This document shows positions 7,903 through 15,215 of a DNA stretch of 64,000 nucleotides, piece after piece. The first letter of the stretch is position 1, and the number at the start of each line of letters is the position of its first letter. This DNA comes from Litchfieldia alkalitelluris (GTDB lineage: Bacteria; Bacillota; Bacilli; Bacillales; Salisediminibacteriaceae), in contig NZ_KZ119600.1 of NCBI RefSeq assembly GCF_002153425.1, positions 1,471,103 through 1,535,102 on the forward strand. The letters are read 5' to 3'. A program made the position numbers and the translations under genes. The notes under the pieces are model-generated. The model was not told the origin of the DNA. It was given only the letters and a program-made list of their open reading frames with translations, and did no database searches.

Positions 7903-9981
7903 ATGAAGAAGACAACAAGCATTTTTATGAGCATTCTATTAGTTTTTGGAATGTTGTTTGGAAGCATTACAACGGTACTTGCTGAAGCTGCAAGTTACCA
8001 AGGGGAATTGACTGTTTATAATGGCAGTGACGTTTTAGTTGAAACAGTAGATTTCACTTTTGACCAAGGAGATACTGCTTATGATGTCCTAACTAGTGAA
8101 ACACTAGAATCAGTATTAGATGTAGGAATTACCTATCATGCTGACTTTGGAGCATTTATTGATAGTTTTAACGGAGTAGAGCAATATGATGATAAATATT
8201 GGTCATTTTATGTAAATGGAATTCAAACACAAACAGGTATTACTGGTTACCCTGTTAGAGATGGTGATCACTTAACTTTCCATTTACTAGATTTCGATTC
8301 TACACAGGTAAATACAGCCACTTTATCAGCATTAAAGGATGATGAGAATCTTGTAACTATAGATTATCCTATCTCTTTTATTCCTGAGTTGGAGCCCACT
8401 GCTTTTGACTTACTATTAACTACTTTAGGGGAAGAGAATGTTGATTATACTTACTTCGATGGTGTTGGATACTTTGTTGATAGTATTCTAGGAAACACTG
8501 CAGAGGGAACTTATTTTTGGGCCTTTTATGTAGGGGAAACGTCACAAGATGTTGGAGCAAGTAGTTACGTTTTACAAAATAATGATGATATTAATTTTAA
8601 ATATGTATCTTGGGCTAATGAGGATTCTGATGATGACACTTCAACGGATGATGGTGACGGTGAAACAGAATACTCTGATGACACACATTCAACACAATTA
8701 GATAAAGCGTTGATAGATAGTTCAATAGAGTCGGCAAAAAATTATGTGATGGCCAATTACATTGGAGATTGGGAAGCTATTGCATTAAGTAAACTAGGAT
8801 ATACAGATCTAGGTGAGTATTTAGAAAGAGTAAAGCAAGAAATTCTTGAAGTAGATGGAGAGTATCGTAATATTACGGATACCGCTCGACGAAGTTTAGG
8901 AATTTTAGCTGCTGGTGGTGATCCAACAAATGTTGAAGGATATAATTTGATTGAAAAAATTTATAACGGAACAAACATTACAAGACAAGGACATGTTGGT
9001 ACAGCATTTAGCTTAATTGCATTGGATAGTGGGGATTTCAACGTGCCGGAAGATGCTGAATGGACGAGAGAGAGGATCCTCCATCATTTATTGGAAAACC
9101 AACAAAGTGACGGAGGGTGGACTTGGGCTTCTACACCACCTAGCGATCTTGATTTTACTGCGATGATTTTAACAGCACTTGCTCCATATGAGAGTGATCC
9201 AGAAGTTCAGGGGGCAATTGATGCAGCGGTAGATTTTCTTTCTGAAAGTTTTCTTGATGGAAAAATTAATAATAGCTCTACTGCTGCCCAAATGGTAATT
9301 GCATTCTCGACATTAGGACTAGATTCTCATACTTTCTATAATCAAAATGGTGATAGTTTAATAGAGTATTTATTAACTTTTCAAGATGAAGATGGAGGAT
9401 TTGGGTGGCAAGACAATGAAAGTGACGGCTTTTCTACAGACCAAGCATTCCGTGGTGTCGTAGCTTACTATCTCTTTACTGAAGGTAAATCGTCACTTTA
9501 TGCCTTCAACTTTGAAGAAGACGATGAAGAAACTGAGCAACCAGATGATCCGTCGAATGATGAGGATTCAGAAAATGGAGAAGATCCAACCAATGGAGAG
9601 GACCCAATAATTGAGGATGATCCATCAAACGGTGATGACGAAACAGAAGATCCAAAAAATGAAGAAGACCAAAAAAATGAGGTTGAAACGCCAAACAGAG
9701 AAGACACAACAGATGAAGATGAGCTAACAAATGGTGAAAAACCAACGACAGGCGGAAACTCTTCAAATGATGATAATGCTTCAAATGAGGAGAAACTATC
9801 AAATGAAGAAGCGAAAGATGCTGAAGAATCCGAAGAAGAAGCTGCTGAAAAAACAAATGAAAATGGAGACCTACTTCCAAACACAGCAACAATAAGCTAT
9901 AACCTTCTTGCTATTGGATTAGTAATCCTACTTATTGGTGCTGCTAGTTTAGTTGTTACGAGAAAGAAAAGGTTTATATAA
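7903..9981 (+). CDS. Wall-anchored transcobalamin/intrinsic-factor-like protein
   Basis: A 692-residue surface protein, probably a cobalamin capture protein. In order: a signal peptide (1-28); two DUF4430 / transcobalamin C-terminal-like beta domains (about 31-132 and 135-235), each with a W-x-F-Y-V motif (WSFYVNG, WAFYVGE); and an acidic linker. Next comes an alpha/alpha-barrel of terpene-cyclase/transcobalamin type (about 255-545) with QSDGGW and EDGGFGW turns. A long Asn-Gly-Glu-Asp-rich spacer (545-655) leads to the sortase signal LPNTA (658-662), a membrane segment and RKKR. Human intrinsic factor and transcobalamin use the same two folds to enclose B12, in the opposite order. ATG 7903 follows GGAGGAG by 8 bases. 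It is the first gene behind the B12 riboswitch. The ligand is inferred, not shown. Confidence 0.88.
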   Translation: MKKTTSIFMSILLVFGMLFGSITTVLAEAASYQGELTVYNGSDVLVETVDFTFDQGDTAYDVLTSETLESVLDVGITYHADFGAFIDSFNGVEQYDDKYWSFYVNGIQTQTGITGYPVRDGDHLTFHLLDFDSTQVNTATLSALKDDENLVTIDYPISFIPELEPTAFDLLLTTLGEENVDYTYFDGVGYFVDSILGNTAEGTYFWAFYVGETSQDVGASSYVLQNNDDINFKYVSWANEDSDDDTSTDDGDGETEYSDDTHSTQLDKALIDSSIESAKNYVMANYIGDWEAIALSKLGYTDLGEYLERVKQEILEVDGEYRNITDTARRSLGILAAGGDPTNVEGYNLIEKIYNGTNITRQGHVGTAFSLIALDSGDFNVPEDAEWTRERILHHLLENQQSDGGWTWASTPPSDLDFTAMILTALAPYESDPEVQGAIDAAVDFLSESFLDGKINNSSTAAQMVIAFSTLGLDSHTFYNQNGDSLIEYLLTFQDEDGGFGWQDNESDGFSTDQAFRGVVAYYLFTEGKSSLYAFNFEEDDEETEQPDDPSNDEDSENGEDPTNGEDPIIEDDPSNGDDETEDPKNEEDQKNEVETPNREDTTDEDELTNGEKPTTGGNSSNDDNASNEEKLSNEEAKDAEESEEEAAEKTNENGDLLPNTATISYNLLAIGLVILLIGAASLVVTRKKRFI

Positions 9982-9995
9982 AAAATATTAGTTTT

Positions 9996-10037
9996 GAGGC
10001 TGGGACATTCGTAATAGCACTTTAAAATCCCAGCCTC
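9996..10037 (+). other. Intra-operon hairpin
   Basis: GAGGCTGGGA (9996-10005) and TCCCAGCCTC (10028-10037) make a perfect 10-bp stem with a 22-base loop. There is no T-run after it. It may stabilise the 3' end of the surface-protein message or partly reduce read-through, so that the capture protein outnumbers the transporter. Confidence 0.6.
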
Positions 10038-10071
10038 ATTCAATTAGCTTAGAAGATTGGGGAGGAAAACT

Positions 10072-10947
10072 GTGATAAAAAAGAAGACTATTAAAATAGT
10101 AACGGTTTTGTTTTCCTTTTTATTTATTATGGCGGTGTCCCTATTTGGTTGTGGTACAGCAACGGATCAAGAAGCAACAATAGGACCAGTACATGATGCA
10201 GTAAAACTTGAGAAAGGTCCGTTTGAAAGAAGCCAACCTCAAGTAGCTATTGCTTTTAAAAATGAGTTAGGGGAAAAAGATGAAGGAACAGATGAACCTA
10301 ATGAAGGTACGACAGAGTCAAAAACTGAGGAAGAACAGTTAGGATCTGAGCCGCGTGATGAATCTACGTCAGTGGCTAAATCAGAACAATCGGAAACTAA
10401 CACTTCTGCTTCCTCCACAGATAAATCGAAGAAAACTGATGAGAAAGGTAGTGGAGAAGAATCTCGTACCGAATCGAAGGATACAGCAAATAACAAAAAG
10501 AGCGACTCTGCCACTTCCACTTCTTCTTCCAAATCAAATTCTTCTAAGAACAAAGAGGGGAAGAAGGAGGGGAGTAAGGGGAATGATAATGATTCAGACT
10601 CATCAAATGACGGAACTGAGCCAAAGGCTGAAACAGTTAGCATTACCGTTACAGGTCCACCAGATATTGGGTCGATACTAAGTAATACACAAATTCCTTT
10701 CGAGGGTGGGGATACGGTATTAGATATTTTATTAAAAACCTCCCTACGTGTAGATTATACAGGTCGTGGAGCAACAGCTTATGTCCAAGGGATCGATCAT
10801 ATATATGAATTCGATTACGGTGTTAATAGTGGATGGGTGGCAAGTGTAAATGGCGTTGACTTAAGTAGAAGTGCAGGCGCAACAAGTGTAAAAGCAGGGG
10901 ACTCCATAACTTGGTTATACCTTGAAGATTATACGGATGGAAGCTAA
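10072..10947 (+). CDS. Lipoprotein with transcobalamin-like DUF4430 domain
   Basis: A 291-residue predicted lipoprotein. The signal segment ends at lipobox LFGC. A very long Ser-Lys-Glu-rich linker (about 55-185) follows, and then one DUF4430-type domain (about 190-289) with EGGDTVLDILL, SGWVASVNG and the YLEDYTDG ending. It probably stands off the membrane by its linker and hands ligand from the wall-anchored protein to the ECF transporter. GTG 10072 follows GGAGG at 7 bases; TTG 10057 lies before that site. Its TAA overlaps the ATG of the T-component gene, which implies translational coupling. ECF systems do not usually need a binding protein, which makes this arrangement notable. Confidence 0.85.
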   Translation: MIKKKTIKIVTVLFSFLFIMAVSLFGCGTATDQEATIGPVHDAVKLEKGPFERSQPQVAIAFKNELGEKDEGTDEPNEGTTESKTEEEQLGSEPRDESTSVAKSEQSETNTSASSTDKSKKTDEKGSGEESRTESKDTANNKKSDSATSTSSSKSNSSKNKEGKKEGSKGNDNDSDSSNDGTEPKAETVSITVTGPPDIGSILSNTQIPFEGGDTVLDILLKTSLRVDYTGRGATAYVQGIDHIYEFDYGVNSGWVASVNGVDLSRSAGATSVKAGDSITWLYLEDYTDGS

Positions 10948-11834
10948 TGATACAACGATTTGAAGACTTCCATCCAGCATTCACTTTTTTCTACTATATG
11001 GGTGTGATCCTTCTACTTATGATGTTTCAGCACCCAACGATACTAGTTATTGCTCTGCTTATTATTTTGATGATTCATTTTGTAGAAGATCGCTTTCAAA
11101 ACTTGAAACGCTGGAGCCTCCTAATTATTTTAAGTGGCGTTCTAATTATCCTTTTGAATCCTGTTTTTAACCAGAGGGGAAGGATTGTGTTATTTATTAT
11201 CGGCGATCACTATATCACGCTAGAGGCTGTTTTGAATGGAAGTGTGACCGCACTGTCAATCATGGCGATCATCTCTATATTTGTTTCATATAACGAGGTC
11301 ATGACGCCGAATAAATTATTATTCCTATTTTCAAAGTTATTACCGCAATTTGCAGTCCTTCTCATGCTTACCCTCCGATTCATTCCACTCATGAGGCGAA
11401 GGTTGGAGGAGATTTCAGCTGTCCAGTATAGCAAAGGAATTGCGGTGACAGATGGCAATTGGAGAAAAAAAGTGAAGAACGGACTTCTATATATTCAAGT
11501 ACTTGTCACCTATTCTTTGGAAGAAGCGATTCAAACAGCTGATTCTATGAATGCTAGGGAATATGGTAAGGGTGAACGAACGACCTATGACCATTTTAGG
11601 TTCAAAAAAATAGATGCTGTAGCATTTTTATGGGTAGGATTTCTACTTATCTATTGTGTCATTGGTAGACTATACGGTTTTGGGGTGCTGACCATTTATC
11701 CTATGATGGACCCGATTCCATTGACAGGAATGGAATGGTGCCTTGCTATAGGTATGTTCATTTTTATCGCATTTCCACTAGTTGTAAAGGGAGGAGGTCG
11801 TTTGAAATGGCGTATATTAATTTCAAAAATGTAA
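10947..11834 (+). CDS. ecfT: ECF transporter T component (CbiQ/EcfT family)
   Basis: A 295-residue membrane protein with about six predicted membrane segments: the energy-coupling T component that links the ATPases to the substrate-binding S protein. The cytoplasmic coupling region carries the expected Ala-Arg-x-x-Gly motif in NAREYGKG. The start ATG overlaps the stop of the DUF4430 lipoprotein gene, and its 3' end overlaps the ATPase gene by 28 bases, so translation is tightly coupled. Being encoded with its own A and S parts makes this a group I (dedicated) ECF system. The symbol is the family name only. Confidence 0.88.
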   Translation: MIQRFEDFHPAFTFFYYMGVILLLMMFQHPTILVIALLIILMIHFVEDRFQNLKRWSLLIILSGVLIILLNPVFNQRGRIVLFIIGDHYITLEAVLNGSVTALSIMAIISIFVSYNEVMTPNKLLFLFSKLLPQFAVLLMLTLRFIPLMRRRLEEISAVQYSKGIAVTDGNWRKKVKNGLLYIQVLVTYSLEEAIQTADSMNAREYGKGERTTYDHFRFKKIDAVAFLWVGFLLIYCVIGRLYGFGVLTIYPMMDPIPLTGMEWCLAIGMFIFIAFPLVVKGGGRLKWRILISKM

Positions 11835-13531
11835 CTTTTTCTTATCCAGAAAATCCTGCTATGCCAGCATTACAAGACCTCAGCCTGCAAGTAGAGAAAG
11901 GACAGTTTGTTGTATTGTGTGGTCATTCTGGTTGTGGAAAAAGCACACTTCTACGACTGCTAAAGCAAGAAATTAAGCCACATGGGGCGATTTTAGGGGA
12001 CATTCAGTTAGAAGGCCAGAGTCTTCTTGTGGAAAATTCCTCTTCCAAAGGGATAGGCTATGTTTTTCAAGACCCAGAGAATCAAGTCGTGGCTGACGAA
12101 GTTCTTCATGAGCTTGCCTTTGGCCTGGAAAACGTAGGTCTGTCCACAAATGAAATGAGAAACCGCATCGCAGAGATGGTGAATTTTATGGGGGCGGAAA
12201 ATCTCCTTCACCGGAAAACACACACGTTGTCAGGTGGACAAAAACAGCAGTTGAACTTAGCTTCCGTCCTCCTCATGCAACCTAATGTCCTTTTGCTTGA
12301 TGAACCAACTGCGCAGCTTGATCCAGTCAGTGCGCGGGAGTTTCTCGATATGATCGTCCGCCTAAATGGAGAGTTCGGACTCACTGTAATCATGGCAGAG
12401 CATCGTCTCGAGGAGGTGTTGGCAGTTGCTGATAAGATTGTCATGATGGAAAAGGGGCAAATAAGATTGGAGGGACGCCCGAAGGAAATATTGCCAAAAG
12501 TGTGGGATTCATCAGAGAAACCGTATGTACCCACTATCCCGTCATTTTACTTGAAGGTGTTCGATCAGGGACAAGAGGGTTGCGGTGTTGGAGCAAGTTC
12601 AGAAGTCCCCCTTACAGTTAAGGAAGGGCGCAGTTGGCTCCGTGAACGGAGGGACGGTTCTCCCGTTTACGGATATGAATCAACTGAATCAACCCAACTT
12701 ATATCCGAGCATAAACTAGATAAGCCAGAACTTCCCCCCTCGGAACCAATCATTGAAGTGAAGAATCTATTTTTTCAATATGACGCTAGAAAGCCGAGTG
12801 AGGCCATCTTAAAGGGTTTGAGTTTAAACCTTCATAAAGGAGAATTTTACACTCTTTTAGGAGGCAATGGATCTGGTAAATCAACATTAATGAAACTGAT
12901 TTGTGGAGTGTCCAAGCCTCAGCGGGGAAAAGTTATCATTAACAAAAGAGACTTGAAACGTTGGGGCCGTCAAGAGCTTGCAAAAATGATTGGCTATTTG
13001 CCACAAAATCCAAAATTATATTTTATTCAAGATACGGTTGGAAAAGAGCTACAGGATACCCTTGAGCAGTGGGGATTGGCAACGGAGTCTGGGGAGAAAA
13101 GGACTTCTGATTTGTTAAATTCACTTGGAATACCTCATCTAACAAATAAGCACCCTTATGATTTAAGTGGTGGAGAGATTCAAAAGGTAGCTCTTGCTTG
13201 TCTTCTTGTACGTCAGCCTCAAATTCTTTTACTAGATGAACCAACGAAAGGATTAGACCCAGTTTCTAAGGGGCAACTGGCGGATATTCTATTGGAGCTA
13301 CAGTCTCAAGGATTGACAATTATGATGACGTCCCATGATGTGGAGTTTGCAGCAAAGTATGCAGACCGTTGTGGGATGATGTTCGAAGGGCGGATAACAT
13401 CAGAATCATCTCCGGCTTCATTTTTTAAAGGAAATTTCTTTTACACAACGATGATACAACGATTGTTCCGTGGTTATACGGAGGATGTAGTCACAATGGA
13501 GGAGGCAATCCGAATATGGGGGGCGCGGTAG
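11807..13531 (+). CDS. ecfA: ECF transporter fused ATPase (A-A')
   Basis: A 574-residue protein with two ABC ATPase domains in tandem, doing the work of the usual EcfA/EcfA' pair. Domain 1 has Walker A GHSGCGKST, signature LSGGQ and Walker B LLLDEPT. Domain 2 (from about 325) has GGNGSGKST, LSGGE and LLLDEPT. ATG 11807 follows GGGAGGAGG. The linker between the domains (about residues 250-320) contains a family A palindrome (12641-12671) read in frame as coding sequence, so the linker has tolerated a repeat insertion. The 3' end overlaps the S-component gene. Confidence 0.92.
   Translation: MAYINFKNVTFSYPENPAMPALQDLSLQVEKGQFVVLCGHSGCGKSTLLRLLKQEIKPHGAILGDIQLEGQSLLVENSSSKGIGYVFQDPENQVVADEVLHELAFGLENVGLSTNEMRNRIAEMVNFMGAENLLHRKTHTLSGGQKQQLNLASVLLMQPNVLLLDEPTAQLDPVSAREFLDMIVRLNGEFGLTVIMAEHRLEEVLAVADKIVMMEKGQIRLEGRPKEILPKVWDSSEKPYVPTIPSFYLKVFDQGQEGCGVGASSEVPLTVKEGRSWLRERRDGSPVYGYESTESTQLISEHKLDKPELPPSEPIIEVKNLFFQYDARKPSEAILKGLSLNLHKGEFYTLLGGNGSGKSTLMKLICGVSKPQRGKVIINKRDLKRWGRQELAKMIGYLPQNPKLYFIQDTVGKELQDTLEQWGLATESGEKRTSDLLNSLGIPHLTNKHPYDLSGGEIQKVALACLLVRQPQILLLDEPTKGLDPVSKGQLADILLELQSQGLTIMMTSHDVEFAAKYADRCGMMFEGRITSESSPASFFKGNFFYTTMIQRLFRGYTEDVVTMEEAIRIWGAR
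12641..12671 (+). repeat. REP-like palindrome inside a coding sequence
   Basis: CGTGAACGG and CCGTTTACG are inverted around AGGGACGGTTCTC. The core GGGACGGTTC is identical to arms of the intergenic family A repeats at 56-107, 1754-1794 and 5166-5216. The frame stays open through it, adding residues such as RRDGSPVYG to the linker of the ECF ATPase. Confidence 0.65.
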
Positions 13532-14244
13532 GGAAGAGTTTGAAAATGAGAGTACTTCAGTTACTGCTGCTCCTCGGTGTTGTGGGGATCCTAGCTAGCA
13601 CCCTTGTTTGGAGCGAGCATTATTTGTGGTTGAGCTTTGGTATAGTCATCTTAGCAATCATTATATTTTTGTTACACTTCGAACGTAGAAAGATTGTTGC
13701 CCGGGAAATCGTACTCCTTGCAGTGATGGCAGCCATTGCATCAGTAAGCCGCATCCCCTTTGCAGCTATTCCAAGCGTTCAGCCCACCACCTTCGTTATT
13801 ATGATGGCAGGCTTTGTTTTTGGAAAAGAGAGTGGATTTATTATAGGCGTTGTATCTGCCCTCGCCTCCAACATGATTTTAGGTCAAGGTCCATGGACAC
13901 CGTGGCAGATGATTGCCTGGGGGCTCGTTGGGTTTTCTGCAGGACTCCTGAGAAATTGGAGTGTAATGAAGGGGACTATTGGAAAAGTTGGCTTTGCAAT
14001 CATTTGGGGATTTCTATTTGGTTGGATCATGAATATTTGGGGGCTATTGGCCCTAACGGGTGGAGGAACAGGTGAGGGAGGATTACTTGATCCGCAAGTC
14101 CTCATCCCATACTTTATCAGTAGTGCGTTGTTTGATTCCATGCATGCAGTTTCCAATGTGGTCTTTTTATTATTATTTGGTGGTGTGTGGGTGAAATTAT
14201 TAGAGCGGTTTAAGATGAAGTACGGCTTGCTTGAATACAAGTAA
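13516..14244 (+). CDS. ECF transporter S component, probably cobalamin-specific
   Basis: A 242-residue membrane protein with about seven or eight hydrophobic segments. The block SRIPFAAIPSVQPTT, then VFGKESGF and GQGPWTPWQM, is typical of ECF S components linked to B12 riboswitches in Firmicutes. It would bind the vitamin in the membrane and toggle with the T component. ATG 13516 follows GGAGGAGG (13498-13505) and overlaps the ATPase gene by 16 bases. The first ~60 residues form two extra hydrophobic segments before the conserved core. Cobalamin specificity rests on the riboswitch and the neighbouring transcobalamin-like proteins; a precursor such as cobinamide is also possible. Confidence 0.83.
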   Translation: MGGAVGKSLKMRVLQLLLLLGVVGILASTLVWSEHYLWLSFGIVILAIIIFLLHFERRKIVAREIVLLAVMAAIASVSRIPFAAIPSVQPTTFVIMMAGFVFGKESGFIIGVVSALASNMILGQGPWTPWQMIAWGLVGFSAGLLRNWSVMKGTIGKVGFAIIWGFLFGWIMNIWGLLALTGGGTGEGGLLDPQVLIPYFISSALFDSMHAVSNVVFLLLFGGVWVKLLERFKMKYGLLEYK

Positions 14245-14412
14245 CAACTTTTTAAAGTAGAAGTTATGTAGCCATGAAACTTTCTTCACTTCCTCTTCGA
14301 AAAGTCAACATTAGTTCATTATGTTTGTTGTGATTCCTTGACCTAACCATGTATGTAAATGTATATAAATGGAGAATTTAGTAATAGGAATTATAGAAAG
14401 GATGGACTAAGA

Positions 14413-14982
14413 TTGAAGAAATTTTCTCTTTCTATCTCTATTACAGCTTTGATTCTCTTTCCTTTGATTGGCTGTGGAGACAATATGGATAATAATGACG
14501 AAATGGAAGGTCAAAACTTTGGGGAGCATGGCTTTATGGAAACAGAGGATGGCGACCTTAACGCCGGCACTAATCCAGGTGCTAACCTAAATTCAAAGAA
14601 TAGGACTAAGACTGAATCCTATCATGGGGCTACATACAATACTAATGACGGAAAGCTAGTTCAGCAGATTGTTGATCAAGTAGAAGGGATAGACGGTGTT
14701 AGAGAAGCCCATGTTGTCCTAAACGAAGATGACCTTATTATTGCTGTAGAAGCTACAAGGAACATCACGGAAGTAAGATGGGAAGTGGAACAGTATACGA
14801 ATAATTTATCAAATGACAAGAATGTGATAGTAGTAACGAATGAGGAAGTGGTTGGACAAGTTCGGGCCCTTGATAATGAATTACGTCAGAGGGAACAACA
14901 TGATGGTTTCGATGATAATATTGATCGTATGATTGATGATATTGATCGTGCTGTACGAGAATCTCTGGATAGAAATCAATAA
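14413..14982 (+). CDS. YhcN/YlaJ-type sporulation lipoprotein
   Basis: A 189-residue predicted lipoprotein with lipobox LIGC. The C-terminal ~110 residues match the YhcN/YlaJ domain: VQQIVDQVEGIDGVREAHVV, the IAVEA strand, then a VEQYTNNLSNDKNVIVVTN-type segment. Relatives sit in the forespore or inner spore membrane and affect germination or outgrowth. The mature N-terminus is Asn/Asp/Gly-rich. I chose TTG 14413, which follows AAAGGA; the longer reading from ATG 14359 would put 18 charged residues before the signal. The gene stands alone with a terminator downstream. Confidence 0.8.
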   Translation: MKKFSLSISITALILFPLIGCGDNMDNNDEMEGQNFGEHGFMETEDGDLNAGTNPGANLNSKNRTKTESYHGATYNTNDGKLVQQIVDQVEGIDGVREAHVVLNEDDLIIAVEATRNITEVRWEVEQYTNNLSNDKNVIVVTNEEVVGQVRALDNELRQREQHDGFDDNIDRMIDDIDRAVRESLDRNQ

Positions 14983-15016
14983 AATAATGATTTGGAAATA
15001 ACTTGATATGTTAAAC

Positions 15017-15060
15017 AAGAAGTGTTCCCCTGAGCTATTGGGAAACACTTCTTTTCTTTT
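15017..15060 (+). terminator. Terminator of the YhcN-like gene
   Basis: AAGAAGTGTT plus CCC and GGG plus AAACACTTCTT form a long stem, followed by TTCTTTT. Confidence 0.8.
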
Positions 15061-15061
15061 T

Positions 15062-15091
15062 GCGGTCGTGATCAAGGCGCTTCCGCTTTTT
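15062..15091 (-). repeat. Dispersed repeat family C, copy 2
   Basis: Read on the minus strand this is AAAAAGCGGAAGCGCCTTGA then TCACGACCGC, a variant of the sequence at 5109-5140. It lies directly after the terminator of the lipoprotein gene. Confidence 0.6.
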
Positions 15092-15131
15092 TATATAAAT
15101 GTAATATATCGTAATGTTTTTGTAAAAAAAT

Positions 15132-15161
15132 GAAGGAAATCGCCAAGTTTATTTAGAATAC
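15132..15161 (+). promoter_or_regulatory. Sigma-H-like promoter of the first PAS kinase
   Basis: GAAGGAAAT (15132-15140) fits the sigma-H -35 consensus RnAGGAwww fully. The -10 core GAAT (15156-15159) follows at the correct distance, with one mismatch (T for R) in front of it. Sigma-H drives kinA in B. subtilis. Confidence 0.55.
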
Positions 15162-15215
15162 AGAAAGAAAGTGCTTATAGTTATCCAAGCAATTAAGGAG
15201 TGAGGCTAACCAATT

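Noticed and set aside
7797-7985. Short plus-strand frame overlapping the riboswitch exit
   Set aside because: It runs across the expression platform and into the surface-protein gene in another frame; no ribosome site.
9498-9884. Long minus-strand Ser/Phe-rich frames opposite the end of the surface protein gene
   Set aside because: They are shadows of the repetitive acidic Glu/Asp/Asn codons of the plus-strand spacer and have no ribosome site.
10239-10643. 134-codon minus-strand frame rich in Ser and Glu
   Set aside because: It mirrors the low-complexity linker of the DUF4430 lipoprotein; no start signals.
12641-12671. Frameshift or sequencing error in the ECF ATPase linker
   Set aside because: The frame is open through the repeat and both ATPase domains are complete on either side.
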